Part shown: piece by piece, positions 41,381-52,324 of the stretch | Layout: each line of letters opens with the position of its first letter | Position numbering within the stretch: position 1 is the first letter of the stretch | DNA from: Reticulitermes speratus | Lineage: Eukaryota > Arthropoda > Insecta > Blattodea > Rhinotermitidae | Assembly: GCA_021186555.1 (NCBI GenBank) | Contig: JAJKFL010000005.1 | Location: 2,367,001 to 2,431,000 of the forward strand | DNA length: 64,000 nt | Direction of reading: 5' to 3' | Notes under the pieces: generated by a model | Told to the model about the DNA's origin: nothing | Seen by the model: only the letters and a program-made list of their open reading frames with translations | Databases searched by the model: none | Made by a program: the position numbers and the translations under genes

Positions 41381-44084
41381 CGTATGTCAAGAGATGGAGG
41401 AAGAAAGCAGAAGACAGATCTGTATGTGCTATTGTTGTGAAGGAGGTAGTGGTTAAACTGTAAGGACCGTATGTCAAGAGATGGAGGAAGAAAGCAGAAG
41501 ACAGATCTGTATGTGCTGTCGTTGTGAAGGAGGTACTGGTTATACTGTAAGGACCGTATGTCAAGAGATGGAGGAAGAAAGCAGAAGACAGATCTGTATG
41601 TGCTGTCGTTGTGAAGGAGGTACTGGTTATACTGTAAGGACCGTATGTCAAGAGATGGAGGAAGAAAGCAGAAGACAGATCTGTATGTGCTGTCGTTGTG
41701 AAGGAGGTACTGGTTATACTGTAAGGACCGTATGTCAAGAGATGGAGGAAGAAAGCAGAAGACAGATCTGTATGTGCTGTCGTTGTGAAGGAGGTACTGG
41801 TTATACTGTAAGGACCGTATGTCAAGAGATGGAGAAAGAAAGCAGAAGACAGATCTGTATGTGCTGTCGTTGTGAAGGAGGTACTGGTTACACTGTAAGG
41901 ACCGTATGTCAAGAGATGGAGGAAGAAAGCAGAAGACAGATCTGTATGTGCTATCGTTGTGAAGGAGGTACTGGTTATACTGTAAGGACCGTATGTCAAG
42001 AGATGGAGGAAGAAGGCAGAAGACAGATCTGTATGTGCTATTGTTGTGAAGGAGGTACTGGTTATACTGTAAGGACCGTATGTCAAGAGATGGAGGAAGA
42101 AAGCAGAAGACAGATCTGTATGTGCTATTGTTGTGACGGAGGTACTGGTTATACTGTAAGGACCGTATGTCAAGAGATGGAGGAAGACAGCAGAAGACAG
42201 ATCTGTATGTGCTATCGTTGTGACGGAGGTACTGGTTATACTGTAAGGACCGTATGTCAAGAGATGGAGGAAGAAAGCAGAAGACAGATCTGTATGTGCT
42301 GTTGTTGTGAAGGAGGTACTGGTTATATTGTAAGGACCGTATGTCAAGAGATGAAGGAAGAAAGCAGAAGACAGATCTGTATGTGCTATCGTTGTGACGG
42401 AGGTAGTGGTTATACTGTAAGGACCGTATGTCAAGAGATGAAGGAAGAAAGCAGAAGACAGATCTGTATGTGCTATCGTTGTGAAGGAGGTACTGGTTAT
42501 ACTGTAAGGACCGTATGTCAAGAGATGAAGGAAGAAAGCAGAAGACAGATCTGTATGTGCTATCGTTGTGACGGAGGTAGTGGTTATACTGTAAGGACCG
42601 TATGTCAAGAGATGGAGGAAGACAGCAGAAGACAGATCTGTATGTGCTATCGTTGTGACGGAGGTACTGGTTATACTGTAAGGACCGTATGTCAAGAGAT
42701 GGAGGAAGACAGCAGAAGACAGATCTGTATGTGCTATCGTTGTGACGGAGGTACTGGTTATACTGTAAGGACCGTATGTCAAGAGATGGAGGAGGAAAGC
42801 AGAAGACAGATCTGTATGTGCTATCGTTGTGACGGAGGTAGTGGTTATACTGTAAGGACCGTATGTCAAGAGATGGAGGAAGACAGCAGAATACAGATCT
42901 GTATGTGCTATCGTTGTGACGGAGGTACTGGTTATACTGTAAGGACCGTATGTCAAGAGATGGAGGAAGACAGCAGAAGACAGATCTGTATGTGCTATCG
43001 TTGTGACGGAGGTACTGGTTATACTGTAAGGACCGTATGTCAAGAGATGGAGGAAGAAAGCAGAAGACAGATCTGTATGTGCTGTTGTTGTGAAGGAGGT
43101 ACTGGTTACACTGTAAGGACCGTATGTCAAGAGATGGAGGAAGAAAGCAGAAGACAGATCTGTATGTGCTGTCGTTGTGAAGGAGGTACTGGTTATACTG
43201 TAAGGACCGTATGTCAAGAGATGGAGGAAGAAAGCAGAAGACAGATCTGTATGTGCTGTTGTTGTGAAGGAGGTACTGGTTATACTGTAAGGACCGTATG
43301 TCAAGAGATGAAGGAAGAAAGCAGAAGACAGATCTGTATGTGCTATCGTTGTGACGGAGGTAGTGGTTATACTGTAAGGACCGTATGTCAAGAGATGAAG
43401 GAAGAAAGCAGAAGACAGATCTGTATGTGCTATCGTTGTGACGGAGGTAGTGGTTACACTGTAAGGACCGTATGTCAAGAGATGAAGGAAGAAAGCAGAA
43501 GACAGATCTGCATGTGCTATCGTTGTGAAGGAGGTACTGGTTATATTGTAAGGACCGTATGTCAAGAGATGAAGGAAGAAAGCAGAAGACAGATCTGTAT
43601 GTGCTATCGTTGTGACGGAGGTAGTGGTTATACTGTAAGGACCGTATGTCAAGAGATGAAGGAAGAAAGCAGAAGACAGATCTGTATGTGCTATCGTTGT
43701 GACGGAGGTAGTGGTTATACTGTAAGGACCGTATGTCAAGAGATGGAGGAAGAAAGCAGAAGACAGATATGTATGTGCTGTCGTTGTGAAGGAGGTACTG
43801 GTTACACTGTAAGGACCGTATGTCAAGAGATGGAGGAAGAAAGCAGAAGACAGATCTGTATGTGCTGTCGTTGTGAAGGAGGTACTGGTTACACTGTAAG
43901 GACCGTATGTCAAGAGATGGAGGAAGAAAGCAGAAGACAGATCTGTATGTGCTGTCGTTGTGAAGGAGGTACTGGTTACACTGTAAGGACCGTATGTCAA
44001 GAGATGGAGGAAGAAAGCAGAAGACAGATCTGTATGTGCTGTCGTTGTGAAGGAGGTACTGGTTATACTGTAAGGACGGTATGC
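41301..44084 (+). repeat. 87-bp array built from LINE gamma 3' end, 32 copies
   Basis: Unit contains GGAGGAAGAAAGCAGAAGAC, AGATCTGTATGTGCTGTCGT, TGTGAAGGAGGTACTGGTTA and TACTGTAAGGACCGTATGTC. Unit 1 is the LINE's own terminal codons and stop. After unit 32 the sequence resumes with ATGCCGAAGAAGAAGC, the expected purine-rich LINE tail. At 29 codons per unit two other frames stay open: 882 codons plus, 944 codons minus. Neither is a gene. Subtypes (GAAGGAGGTACT/GACGGAGGTAGT, GCTGTCG/GCTATCG) are grouped in the middle. Confidence 0.97.
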
Positions 44085-44102
44085 CGAAGAAGAAGCAGAA
44101 GT

Positions 44103-44900
44103 GTCATAGTTTGGAGTGGGGCTGCTTAATCACAGTCATTTTTTAATGTCATAATGTGTACATGCGGTTAAATATTTTGGTTATGGAAACGAAAATAAAG
44201 CCCAAAAAAATTGTATTCGAGGGTTTTGAATATATAAGCGTAGAAGCGGAAATGTCTTCGTTTGTCATACGCCAACAGTAATTACGTCAGATCTCCCCAC
44301 GAATGCCGTACATGTGTCTTTTCGCAGAGATATAAATAGTATGCTCTATAAGGTCTGCAATAAATGCTGTTTTAACGTCAACAGCGTCTGAATATTGAAC
44401 ACATCGATTTCCTATTGTTCACGCCGTATGAGCCTCGTGTACTTGTAACGTGATCCGAGGCGAGAGCTTGTTTTGTGTAAGCCACGAGAACACTAAGTGC
44501 AATAAAGTAGGTAGAAGTTTGAAAACTTAAACAGGCTTATAGGTTTACAGCGCGTCGTCGGAAGTAGGGGCAGAGTCAGAGAGAAAGACTTCCGATAATC
44601 TGACACGGTTAATGTGCTTGGGAACGACTGTAAGAACGAGGATTGTGTGTTCGAAGTTAAGTAGGCCTATATTAGATTCTTTTACTGGGTATGTAAGTAC
44701 GTCAAAATGAGTAACTGTGGAACAGATCAGTTTTTTAATTCAGTACCTGGAAAATAACAATAAAATAAAAAAAAATGGAGCTGCAGAGCAACCTGTTTGC
44801 TAATGTTACTGAATTGTGTGCGTCTTTGGCCAGCAGTTAGATCATATACGAGTATAAATGTCTAGGAGTTAATGGAACAATACAACCACCGTTATACTTT
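44103..44900. other. unassigned spacer
   Basis: AT-rich. No gene, array or element recognised. Confidence 0.5.
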
Positions 44901-44902
44901 TT

Positions 44903-45160
44903 TCTCCCGCAATGGCATAACAGCCCCTAGTGGGCCAGGGCCTCCTCATTTACGACGCTTCACGATCACACTCAGACACACCACACTCGGTAGGACTCCT
45001 CTAGACGAGTGATCAACCCGACGCAGAGACCTCTACCTGACAACACACAACACTCACAAGAGACAGACGTCAATGCCCCCGGTGGGATTCGAACCCACAA
45101 TCCTAGCAAGCGAGCGGCCGCAGTCCCACGCCTTAGACCGCGCGGGTACTGGGATCGGCC
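44903..45160 (-). mobile_element. SINE-B copy, minus strand
   Basis: Minus strand head GCCGATCCCAGTACCCGCGC, GGTCTAAGGCGTGGG and B box GGGTTCGAATCCCACCG. Body TCAGGTAGAGGTCTCTGCGT. Possible duplication CCGTTATAC / CCGTTGTAC on the two sides. The tail lacks a long A run. Confidence 0.88.
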
Positions 45161-45469
45161 CGTTGTACACTTAGATACAATTATATCACAGTTATTTGCA
45201 GTCTCCAGCGTGTCTTCCTACATTCAGTGTTGAGATTTCCATCGTGCACGGTAGCTGACTGCTTCGTGTGTCAGGTGGGATGCTGAAGTGTTGGACAGTC
45301 CAGCGGTGATCGTGATACGACACGGGCTTTGCAGCACCGCGAAATGGTACTGCGATTGACCGGCACTTGCTGTTCGGCACTGGATAAACTCACTGGGTCA
45401 TTATGCAGTCCACGAATTAGTCATGAGGATTCACACGGTTTAAAATCCAGTTCTACAAAACACTGGGAG

Positions 45470-45770
45470 CCAGGATACCGTAGTCGGTACAGTGACTGGT
45501 CTACGGGCTGCACGACCGAGGAACCGCGTTTCGATTGCCGACAAGGGGAAAGAGACTTTTCTCCGAAGTGTCCTCACCGGTTCTGAGGCCCACCCAGCAG
45601 TGTGTTCGGTCGGTACAGTGGGTTATTTCTCTGCGGTGTAAAGCGGCCGGGGCGTGAAGTTGACCACTCATCTCCAAGTAGTGCCGAGGTTAAGAGTGGG
45701 TGGACCCATACTTATACTTTAGCATATGCTTTCATGGTGTGTACAGGGACACCTTTACCTTTATTTTATA
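45470..45770 (+). mobile_element. SINE-A copy
   Basis: Head ACCGTAGTCGGTACAGTGAC and degraded B box GTTTCGATTGCC. Body GGCCCACCCAGC, GTGTAAAGCGGCCGGGGCG, AGTAGTGCCGAGGTTAAGAG, TTCATGGTGTGTACAGGGAC. Tail CCTTTACCTTTATTTTA. Shares the GTGTACAGGGAC subtype with 7293-7590. Confidence 0.85.
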
Positions 45771-46102
45771 AAGCGTCTCAGACTGGGTCATTTAGGGTGG
45801 TGGCTTAGCCTACAGATGTTGCAGTGACAGCGATCTCCATATTTGCGCATCTTCCTTTCCTCTTGTATCTGGTCTTCCAGGTGTTCGCTTTGACATATCT
45901 GTCCATCAAAATTTGTGCATGGATTCATTCACCATTTAAACTTCCATATTCAGCCTTGGTTTGACGACGCTAATAGTACGTGATATCTATAGGCCTGCTC
46001 ATAAATATCACAAAATTTTTCGCTGCTTAATATTTTCATTGAAAAATATGAAAAATGTCTGTACTTAATGTTACACATATTCTGCGCAGTTGCCTTACAC
46101 AT

Positions 46103-46212
46103 ACAAGTTGTATTGCCAACCACTGCACAAAAGTATTTTTGCTCCAAAAAAAAAAAAAGGGAACAAAAATGCTTTGTGCTGTGGTTGGCAATAAAATGTT
46201 TATGTCAAAAAT
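46103..46212. mobile_element. small foldback element
   Basis: TTGCCAACCACTGCACAAAA on the left is inverted as GTGCTGTGGTTGGCAA on the right, with AGTATTTTTGCTCC / GGAACAAAAATGCTT inside and an A13 tract at the tip. Single copy here. Confidence 0.6.
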
Positions 46213-46269
46213 GTCTCTACACTTCTATAAAAACTCGTGTTAGATTTGTAAACAGTAGTCCGCTTTATT

Positions 46270-46530
46270 GCCGATCCCACTGGCCGCGCTGTCTAAGGAG
46301 TGGGTCTGCGGCCACTCGCTTGCTGGGATTGCGGGTTCGAATCCCGCCGGGGGACATGGATGTCTGTCTCGTGTGAGTGTTGTGTGTTGTCAGGTAGAGG
46401 TCTCTGCGACGGGCTGATCACTTGTCCAGAGGAGTCCTACCGAGTGTGGTGTGTCTGAGTGTGATCGTGAAGCCTCGGTAATGAGGATGCCGTGGCCTAC
46501 TAGGGCCCATAGCGCCACTGGGAAGAAAAG
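46270..46530 (+). mobile_element. SINE-B copy
   Basis: Head TGCCGATCCCACTGGCCGCG and B box GGGTTCGAATCCCGCCG, body TCAGGTAGAGGTCTCTGCGA, GTGGTGTGTCTGAGTG. Flanks GCTTTATT / GCTTTGTT may be the duplication. The tail has lost its A run. Confidence 0.9.
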
Positions 46531-47710
46531 TAGCTTTGTTACGTGATCGTAACCTTAAAATTGTCCCTGTCTGATAACTAAACACAGCAGAGGGGGTGGA
46601 AATGTTAACTGCGTGAATTCAAAACCAGATGTAACTGAACGATCATCTTCACGCTCCGACCGATTTGCTGCTGGGGAAGGAGCCGGATGGGCCTGAGAGC
46701 CACTTCCTCCTTATTGTGGAACAGGCGACCCACGAACTGTCGCTTCAGCAACCCGGATGACCCAGAAGTTCCAGGTGACACTATTGCAACATTTTTTTCC
46801 GACGTTGACTGTGTGAGGTTAAGGGTCACACGTCGCGGCTGATCGTTTGATTGGGCCGCTGACGTTGTAGTGGCTTATGATTTAATTCTTATGACCTGGG
46901 GGACCTAACGTCCCTTTGTATTTGTGTCCATTTCATATCTGAATCGAGGATACATATGTTTTGTTTTAGTATTCTGTGCATCTGTGTCTCTCCGCTTTTG
47001 AATCGTCCCAGTTCAACAAGTGATATGTGGTTCACGCAGGTTGGGCGCTGAGGCGTCTTCTTACTGTAAGACGTCGCTGACTCGTGTGTTGTTCTGCGTT
47101 CATTGGCCGTACACCTTCAACACTGCGCAGTTACTCACAGGGGTCTCATGTACAACCCGTATTCGTTGTGTGATAAAGTGATTATAGTATCCAGGCTAAT
47201 TCTGTCATCTTAATTACTGTGCGTTTGCACAATTTTAAATCTAATTACTTGTTAGCTCTTTAAAGAGGACTGGCAACTTACAGTACTGCCTGCTTATACG
47301 TTAAAGGAGCTCTACGTTTCGTCCACAGAGTGTATGAATGCGTTTATTGTGCGTACTGGAATAACAGTGGTTGTTTCCGGTACAACGTAAGTGGTTGGTC
47401 TCTGTGATGAAGACGAACTGTGTATCTTGTGAGGTGGGAACTGTGTATTGGCCAATTTTCCCCCAGAAGAAAGAAAAATCTTTTCAGATCACTGTGCCCT
47501 GTGTGTGTGTCATTTAAAATGCTTGTTCACATGAACAATTTCGACGATACTTGGTATAAAGGCAGTGCCGTCGGAGAACACGTCCAACGCTGCGATTTTT
47601 AATTTCCTACAGTTGGTTGTAACAACATGGCAGACACTGGAACGTGTGAGGCGGAAGCGACACTAGCGCCACGCCACGTGCGAGATCTCGGAGATTGTTT
47701 CGTAAAGGAA
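46531..47710. other. unassigned spacer
   Basis: The longest stretch in the window without a named element. A 74-codon minus frame (46605-46829) and a 60-codon plus frame (47420-47602) have no recognised domain. I see no clear exon structure. Confidence 0.45.
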
Positions 47711-47712
47711 TA

Positions 47713-48188
47713 TAGTGGACCCTCGAACTTCGAACGGTTTGATGTTCGAACAACTTGAAACTCGAACAAAAAAATTCGAGGAAAATCCGGTTTTGAAACT
47801 CGAACATAAACTGGAAAGTCGAACAAAGAATCACGTGGTCGCCTTCTCTCTCTGCTCGGTCCAGATGAAAGAAGGGTAATTCACCTTCCAGTGAACAGTA
47901 ATATCCCTCCTACTATTATTATTGGTTGATTATTATACAATATTTTTATGTATGTACTATTATAAATAAAAATTGTCAATTATTGAAATTAAATATACTT
48001 GTTTTATCATTATGATCTTTTGAAATAGGCACTTAAAATGTTTTATATTGGGTGAATTTTGGGGGTCTGGAAATGGATTAATTCAATTTACATTATTTCT
48101 TATGGGGAAATTTAACTCGAAAGTCGAACAACTTGAAAGTCGAACCGTCTCCTGGAACGGATTGTGTTCGAAGTTCGAGGTTCCACTG
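47713..48188. mobile_element. pogo/Tigger-type non-autonomous element
   Basis: Left AGTGGACCCTCGAACTTCGA and right TCGAAGTTCGAGGTTCCACT are inverted, flanked by TA (47711-47712, 48189-48190). Inner repeats CTTGAAACTCGAAC and AACTTGAAAGTCGAAC extend the arms. The 476-bp interior has no transposase frame. Confidence 0.92.
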
Positions 48189-48190
48189 TA

Positions 48191-48895
48191 CTTCGGAACC
48201 ATCGAATTCTTAAGGCCAGCGGTACTTAACATTGCTTTCCTTCGCATAAACTGCATGACATGGATTTCTGAACCAATGAATTCTGAGGTGTAGATATAAT
48301 AATAAGTTAGGAAATGTGCGCAGAGCTTAAGTCTTCAGGTGTTTTTTTTTCTGTCTTATTCCACCTAGATGTTAAATTCGTGACAACTTTCCAGCAAGAC
48401 AGTGAGCAATTTACAAGTAATATAACGTCAGATTTGCAATCTGTTCTCATCGAGATGTGACCGGGGAGAATTACAATCGATATCTCGTAAAAGGTCGATC
48501 ATGCTTGATGTTTAGCTGTTTCTTCAGCTTCAGTTCGTACCGTACAGAAAGCACAGTCTGTCAATTATAACAACTGTGTCTTCCGAATCAGCGCCTGCCT
48601 CACAGACAAAGGAACTCTGAAAAATGAAAGTGAATGAGTGGTCCCTTACCTCCACTCCCCGTACGCCTATATGGCATGCACAGCTTTGCCCTCTACGCAG
48701 TGGAATCGTGGAAAAAAGGAAAGGAGGACGATAACATCTCCGAAGAATGTGGGTTTGGAGCTTTTCACAGCGATATTTGTGAAGATTACAGACCCGTTGT
48801 TTATTGGTAACGTGTTATCAACGTTTCGGAGGATCTTGCTACCTCCATCTTCGGTAACAAATAACCAGTGAGCTCGGTTCCATGTGCCAGAAGGC
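48191..48895. other. spacer with a hammerhead-like string
   Basis: On the minus strand near 48853-48815: GAAGATGGAGGTAGCAAGAT, CCTCCGAAACGTTGATAAC. GGAGG/CCTCC can pair as in the GAAACGTCGG class. Otherwise unassigned. Confidence 0.35.
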
Positions 48896-48900
48896 TAATC

Positions 48901-49107
48901 CAGTGGCGTAGATACGGCCTCCGTAGAACCCTCGGTTCGGGGGTTTCCCATACTTGAAGAATACTGAAGTTTGTTGTGGGATTTTTTGGACTGGATTTCC
49001 GTCTTCTGACAGAAACCAGTAGTCTGGCTCCGTCTTGTGAGATCGAGGCGTAACTTCAACAATAATTATTGGGGGGGGGGGGGGGACACCTCTTGTCTAC
49101 GCTGCTG
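48901..49107. mobile_element. small MITE of uncertain superfamily
   Basis: Ends CAGTGGCGTAGATA and TGTCTACGCTGCTG are imperfect inverted repeats. TAATC flanks both sides (48896-48900, 49108-49112). It contains a G15 tract at 49071-49085. A 5-bp duplication does not fit hAT or pogo. Confidence 0.55.
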
Positions 49108-49204
49108 TAATCATGTGTCGGACGAATTTTGAATTTGAAAGCTTAACAATGGACGAGGAAGGAGACGGATTGTGCCTCGTGTGTTCGGGAATTTTACGCT
49201 TCAA

Positions 49205-49830
49205 GTAAAGATTAGGTAAGTACAGAATGCACACATTGTGGGCTCATTGGAACTGCAGGAACAAGTACTTCCGGTGTATACAGGTCAAGATATACACAAC
49301 TGTCATTTTGCCTGTACTTTTATATGGGTGTGGAGGTTGGTCTGTCACACTGAGGGAGGAACATAGGCTGAGGGTGTTCGAGAATAGGGTGCTGAGGGGG
49401 ATATTTGGGTCCAAGATGGACGAGTTAACATGAGAGTGGAGAAGACTACATAACGAGGAGCTTTATGACCTGTACACCTCATATTATTCAGGTGATCAAT
49501 CAAGAAGAATGAGATGGGCGGGGCATGTGGCACGTCTGGGGAGCAGGAGAGGTGCATACAGGGTTTTGGTGGGGAGACCTGATGGAAACAGACCACTTTG
49601 AAGACATAGGCATAGATGGGAGGATGATCTTGAAATGGATCTTCAAGAAGTGGAATTGGGATGCATGGGCTGGATTGATATGGCTCAGGATAGGGACAGG
49701 TGGCGTGCGCCTGTGGGTGCGGTAATGAAACGTCGGGTACCATAAAATGTGGGGAATTTCTCGACTAGCTGAGGAACTGTTAGCTTCTCAGGAAGGACTC
49801 TGCTCTGTGGAGATTAGTTATTGTGGATTA
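49205..49830 (+). mobile_element. LINE family delta, 3' ORF fragment and UTR
   Basis: Frames read TVILPVLLYGCGGWSVTLRE, EHRLRVFENRVLRGIFGSKM, then after an in-frame stop [33 protein letters not shown] and [15 protein letters not shown]. Later the frame changes to [16 protein letters not shown]. This is the C-terminal third of an endonuclease/reverse-transcriptase LINE. The 3' UTR GAGGAACTGTTAGCTTCTCA, GGAAGGACTCTGCTC matches the minus copy at 39165-39200. At least one stop and two frameshifts. Confidence 0.88.
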
Positions 49831-50189
49831 ATAGAGAAACCTATGTTTGCGTTATTCGGTTCCGTCTATACTGTGTGGTTGTTAGAAATGGGAGTAACTA
49901 TTGCAGATTGTCGCGAGTGTTGATGCAGTTGGCCCTGGACTTAGGGCACTTTACAACATACGCACAGTTTCTGTAAGCATTGCGCTTGTAATTTAGCACG
50001 TAAGACTGGTGCTCTCTAAGTGTATGTAGTTACGTCTGCCTAAAATGCCTGCGTTCAGTTTTGTTGTCATGTTACGTAAATACACCTGACTGAGGAAAAA
50101 AATAATAGGATTGTAAGTGATGTTATCCGCGTCGTAGTACACAGACTTTGCCAAGGCGTTCTTTAATTTTATAATTTCGGACTGTTTCA
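49831..50189. other. unassigned spacer
   Basis: No gene or element recognised. Confidence 0.45.
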
Positions 50190-50460
50190 CAGTTCATTCT
50201 GTAGTCTGTCTTACGACAGGTCCGTAGCCTCTTCATTCTGTAGTCTGTCTTACGACAGGTCCGTAGCCTCTTCATTCTGTAGTCTGTCTTACGACAGGTC
50301 CGTAGCCTCTTCATTCTGTAGTCTGTCTTACGACAGGTCCGTAGCCTCTTCATTCTGTAGTCTGTCTTACGACAGGTCCGTAGCCTCTTCCAAAGCGAGA
50401 TCTCCATTGACTGCGATCTAGTGCTTCCTCTTTCAATTTCCAGTATCTTCTCAGTATCCT
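50190..50460 (-). mobile_element. LINE family alpha 3' end with tandem duplication
   Basis: Minus strand from about 50455: RRYWKLKEEALDRSQWRSRF then GRGYGPVVRQTTE and stop, matching 27681-28215. The final codons are then repeated five times as a 39-bp array. Only the last 40 or so codons survive. Confidence 0.85.
50195..50389 (-). repeat. 39-bp array from LINE alpha 3' end, 5 copies
   Basis: CTTACGACAGGTCCGTAGCC, preceded by CATTCTGTAGTCTGT, repeats every 39 bp with no differences visible between copies. One frame reads RLRTCRKTDYRMK per unit. The identity of the copies suggests a young expansion. Confidence 0.95.
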
Positions 50461-50504
50461 CACAGTACACGTGTAAATATAATTTGTTTACGCCCATAAG
50501 AAAA

Positions 50505-50790
50505 GTACGGCCTTCCCTGCGTACATTTTCACGAAACTCACAAATACTCGACATCATTATGTGCACATCTCTTGTGCCGAGGTTTACCCATATCGGACAT
50601 TAAGCGTGCAAAGTACGGAAGAAATTTATTTTACGACCCTACGTAAAGTATGCCTTTCACTGCGTCAATTTTCACGAAACTCCCTGTCATTCAGTATTTT
50701 TTTTTTATGATCATCTGTACGAATTTTATTCAGATCGGAGGAGAAAATACAGAAAACGCAGCAAAATTTACTGTGCTGGGCTAAGTAAAG
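50505..50790 (-). repeat. relative of the 160-bp degenerate repeat
   Basis: Minus strand: GGGAGTTTCGTGAAAATTGA, CGCAGTGAAAGGCATACTTT, ACGTAGGGTCGTAAAATAAA. These parallel the plus-strand units at 30790-31075 in the same order. About one and a half units. Confidence 0.55.
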
Positions 50791-51350
50791 TATATGAAGA
50801 CTGAAGGAGCAGTGTTCGACTGATTCGCAAGAGATGACTAGGAAGCTGGTATAAATACGTCTTAAGTGGCAGGAATGCGCGGGTATGCCAAGATAAGTCA
50901 GAAAATCAGAAGTTCCTATGCTCTTTCCCCAACACTTGAAGGTTTCACCCTCACCCCCTCTATTTCAAAAACGACTTAACTGGCATCCTTTGCAGTGTGT
51001 GATTGTATATAAACTGTGCTGCATAACGGAACGGGTTTGTAACCGAGTACAAAAATTTCTAAAGTTATGAGAAGTTATATCACTGTGTCAGCTGACTTGT
51101 TACGAACTGTGTAAAAAGAGACTGTTCAGCTTGCGTGAATTTATTGCCCGATGGGAGTATCGCTGTGTCAGAAGTGTTACCATAAATGTGTACAGGAGAA
51201 CGTACAGTCAGCAATAGAATCAGTGATGACCTACTCTGTTAAAGTATACAGTAATTCACAATATATTAGAAAGGCCCAGATATATTTTGTGTCCGGTACG
51301 TATATGTCCACCGTCATACGCACACTCTTGTCGTAAATTATACGTGTTCT
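50791..51350. other. unassigned spacer
   Basis: No gene, array or element recognised. Confidence 0.45.
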
Positions 51351-51386
51351 TCCTGAAGAAGGCTTTGACGGGCCGAAACCGGTAAG
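51351..51386 (+). ncRNA. hammerhead-ribozyme-like motif, ACCGGT type
   Basis: CTGAAGA, A, GGCTTTGACGGGCC, GAA, ACCGGT palindrome, A. Stem II pairs GGC/GCC. Stem I pairing is weak. A decayed relative at about 51520-51560 reads CTGGTGA, TGGCGTAAAATACCAAGCC, GGAACGTGTAGCG. Confidence 0.33.
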
Positions 51387-51729
51387 AAAGTGAAATAAAC
51401 GAGTTTGTCTGAAATTTATTATATGTAGTGTATTGGTTTTTAAATCGGTCATATTTTGTAATAAGTTTACTGTGCTGATACAACGATATAAAATTAACCT
51501 TTGTATGTAGGCTTTCTCATACATGGCCTGGTGATGGCGTAAAATACCAAGCCGGAACGTGTAGCGATACATTTTATTGTATTTTAATAAATGTTGTGTT
51601 GACTGGTTTCCTTCAGGTTGATTTATTTCACACACAGCGGGATGTCTGACACATAGGAAACGTTGCAGTGCGAACAAGACCCAGCAACTTAATGGATTTA
51701 GAAATGCGTAATCAGCATGGAGAAATATA

Positions 51730-52288
51730 CGAGGGGCATTCAAAAAGTTCCCGGAATGGAGGTATTGCACTGTAATGGTAGGACATACGGCAACGCTTAC
51801 CTAATCACCTTCAAAGTAGGACCCTTGCGCGCACACAACACTTGCTCCATCGATCCTGCCATTTTTGGAAACACCGGCGGAAGGCTTATTTTGGAATCTT
51901 CCGGATTTCGGCCGTCGCATTCGATTTGATGTCCTCCATGGTTGCGAAACGTGTCCCCTTGAGGCCCATTTTCAGAGTAGAGAACAGCCAAAAGTCACTC
52001 GGAGCGAGATCCGGAGAGTACGGTGGTTGAGTGATGACAGGAATGTTTTTCTCGGCGAGGAATTGCTGCACAACAAGCGATGTGTGGCTCGGTGCGTTAT
52101 CGTGATGCAGTAACCACTGTCCATGCCACTTGTCGCGCCGCTTCCTCCGAACTGCATCGCGCAACCTCTGCAAAACTTGCACGTAGAAATGACCAGTAAC
52201 ACTGTGTCCAGGCGGTACGAACTCATGGTGCACCATTTCTCATTCTCCGTCTGCAGGGGAATTCCGGGAACTTTTTCACTGCCCATCG
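51730..52288 (-). mobile_element. mariner element, internally deleted
   Basis: Inverted ends: CGAGGGGCATTCAAAAAGTT at left. The right end, read inward, is CGATGGGCAGTGAAAAAGTT. TA lies on both flanks (51728-51729, 52289-52290). At 559 bp it is less than half of a full mariner (about 1.3 kb). It keeps the transposase C-terminal part and has lost the N-terminal DNA-binding region and first catalytic aspartate. Confidence 0.93.
51886..52236 (-). pseudogene. mariner transposase, C-terminal fragment
   Basis: A 116-codon minus frame encodes the second half of a mariner transposase catalytic domain. WLLHHDNAPSHT holds the second catalytic aspartate (residue 46) and PPYSPDLAPSDFWLF holds the third (residue 81). 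The two are separated by exactly 34 residues, the DD34D signature of mariner. The start methionine is not the native one: the helix-turn-helix domains and first aspartate are absent. The frame breaks after EIRKIPK, and the natural C-terminus (FQKWQDRWSK, then CARKGPTLK) continues in another frame toward 51800. It cannot transpose the element. Confidence 0.95.
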
Positions 52289-52324
52289 TAGCTTAGAATC
52301 AGTAATGATAAATATAGTATTCGA

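Noticed and set aside
41166-44129. Repeat proteins of 882 (plus) and 944 (minus) residues
   Set aside because: Both are off-frame translations of an 87-bp repeat of a LINE 3' end. The LINE's own frame has a stop in each unit.
46605-46829. 74-residue minus frame
   Set aside because: Isolated, short, no recognised motif, no clear splice context.
49071-49085. G15 tract as a regulatory G-quadruplex
   Set aside because: A single uninterrupted homopolymer inside a small MITE. Length is also prone to sequencing error.
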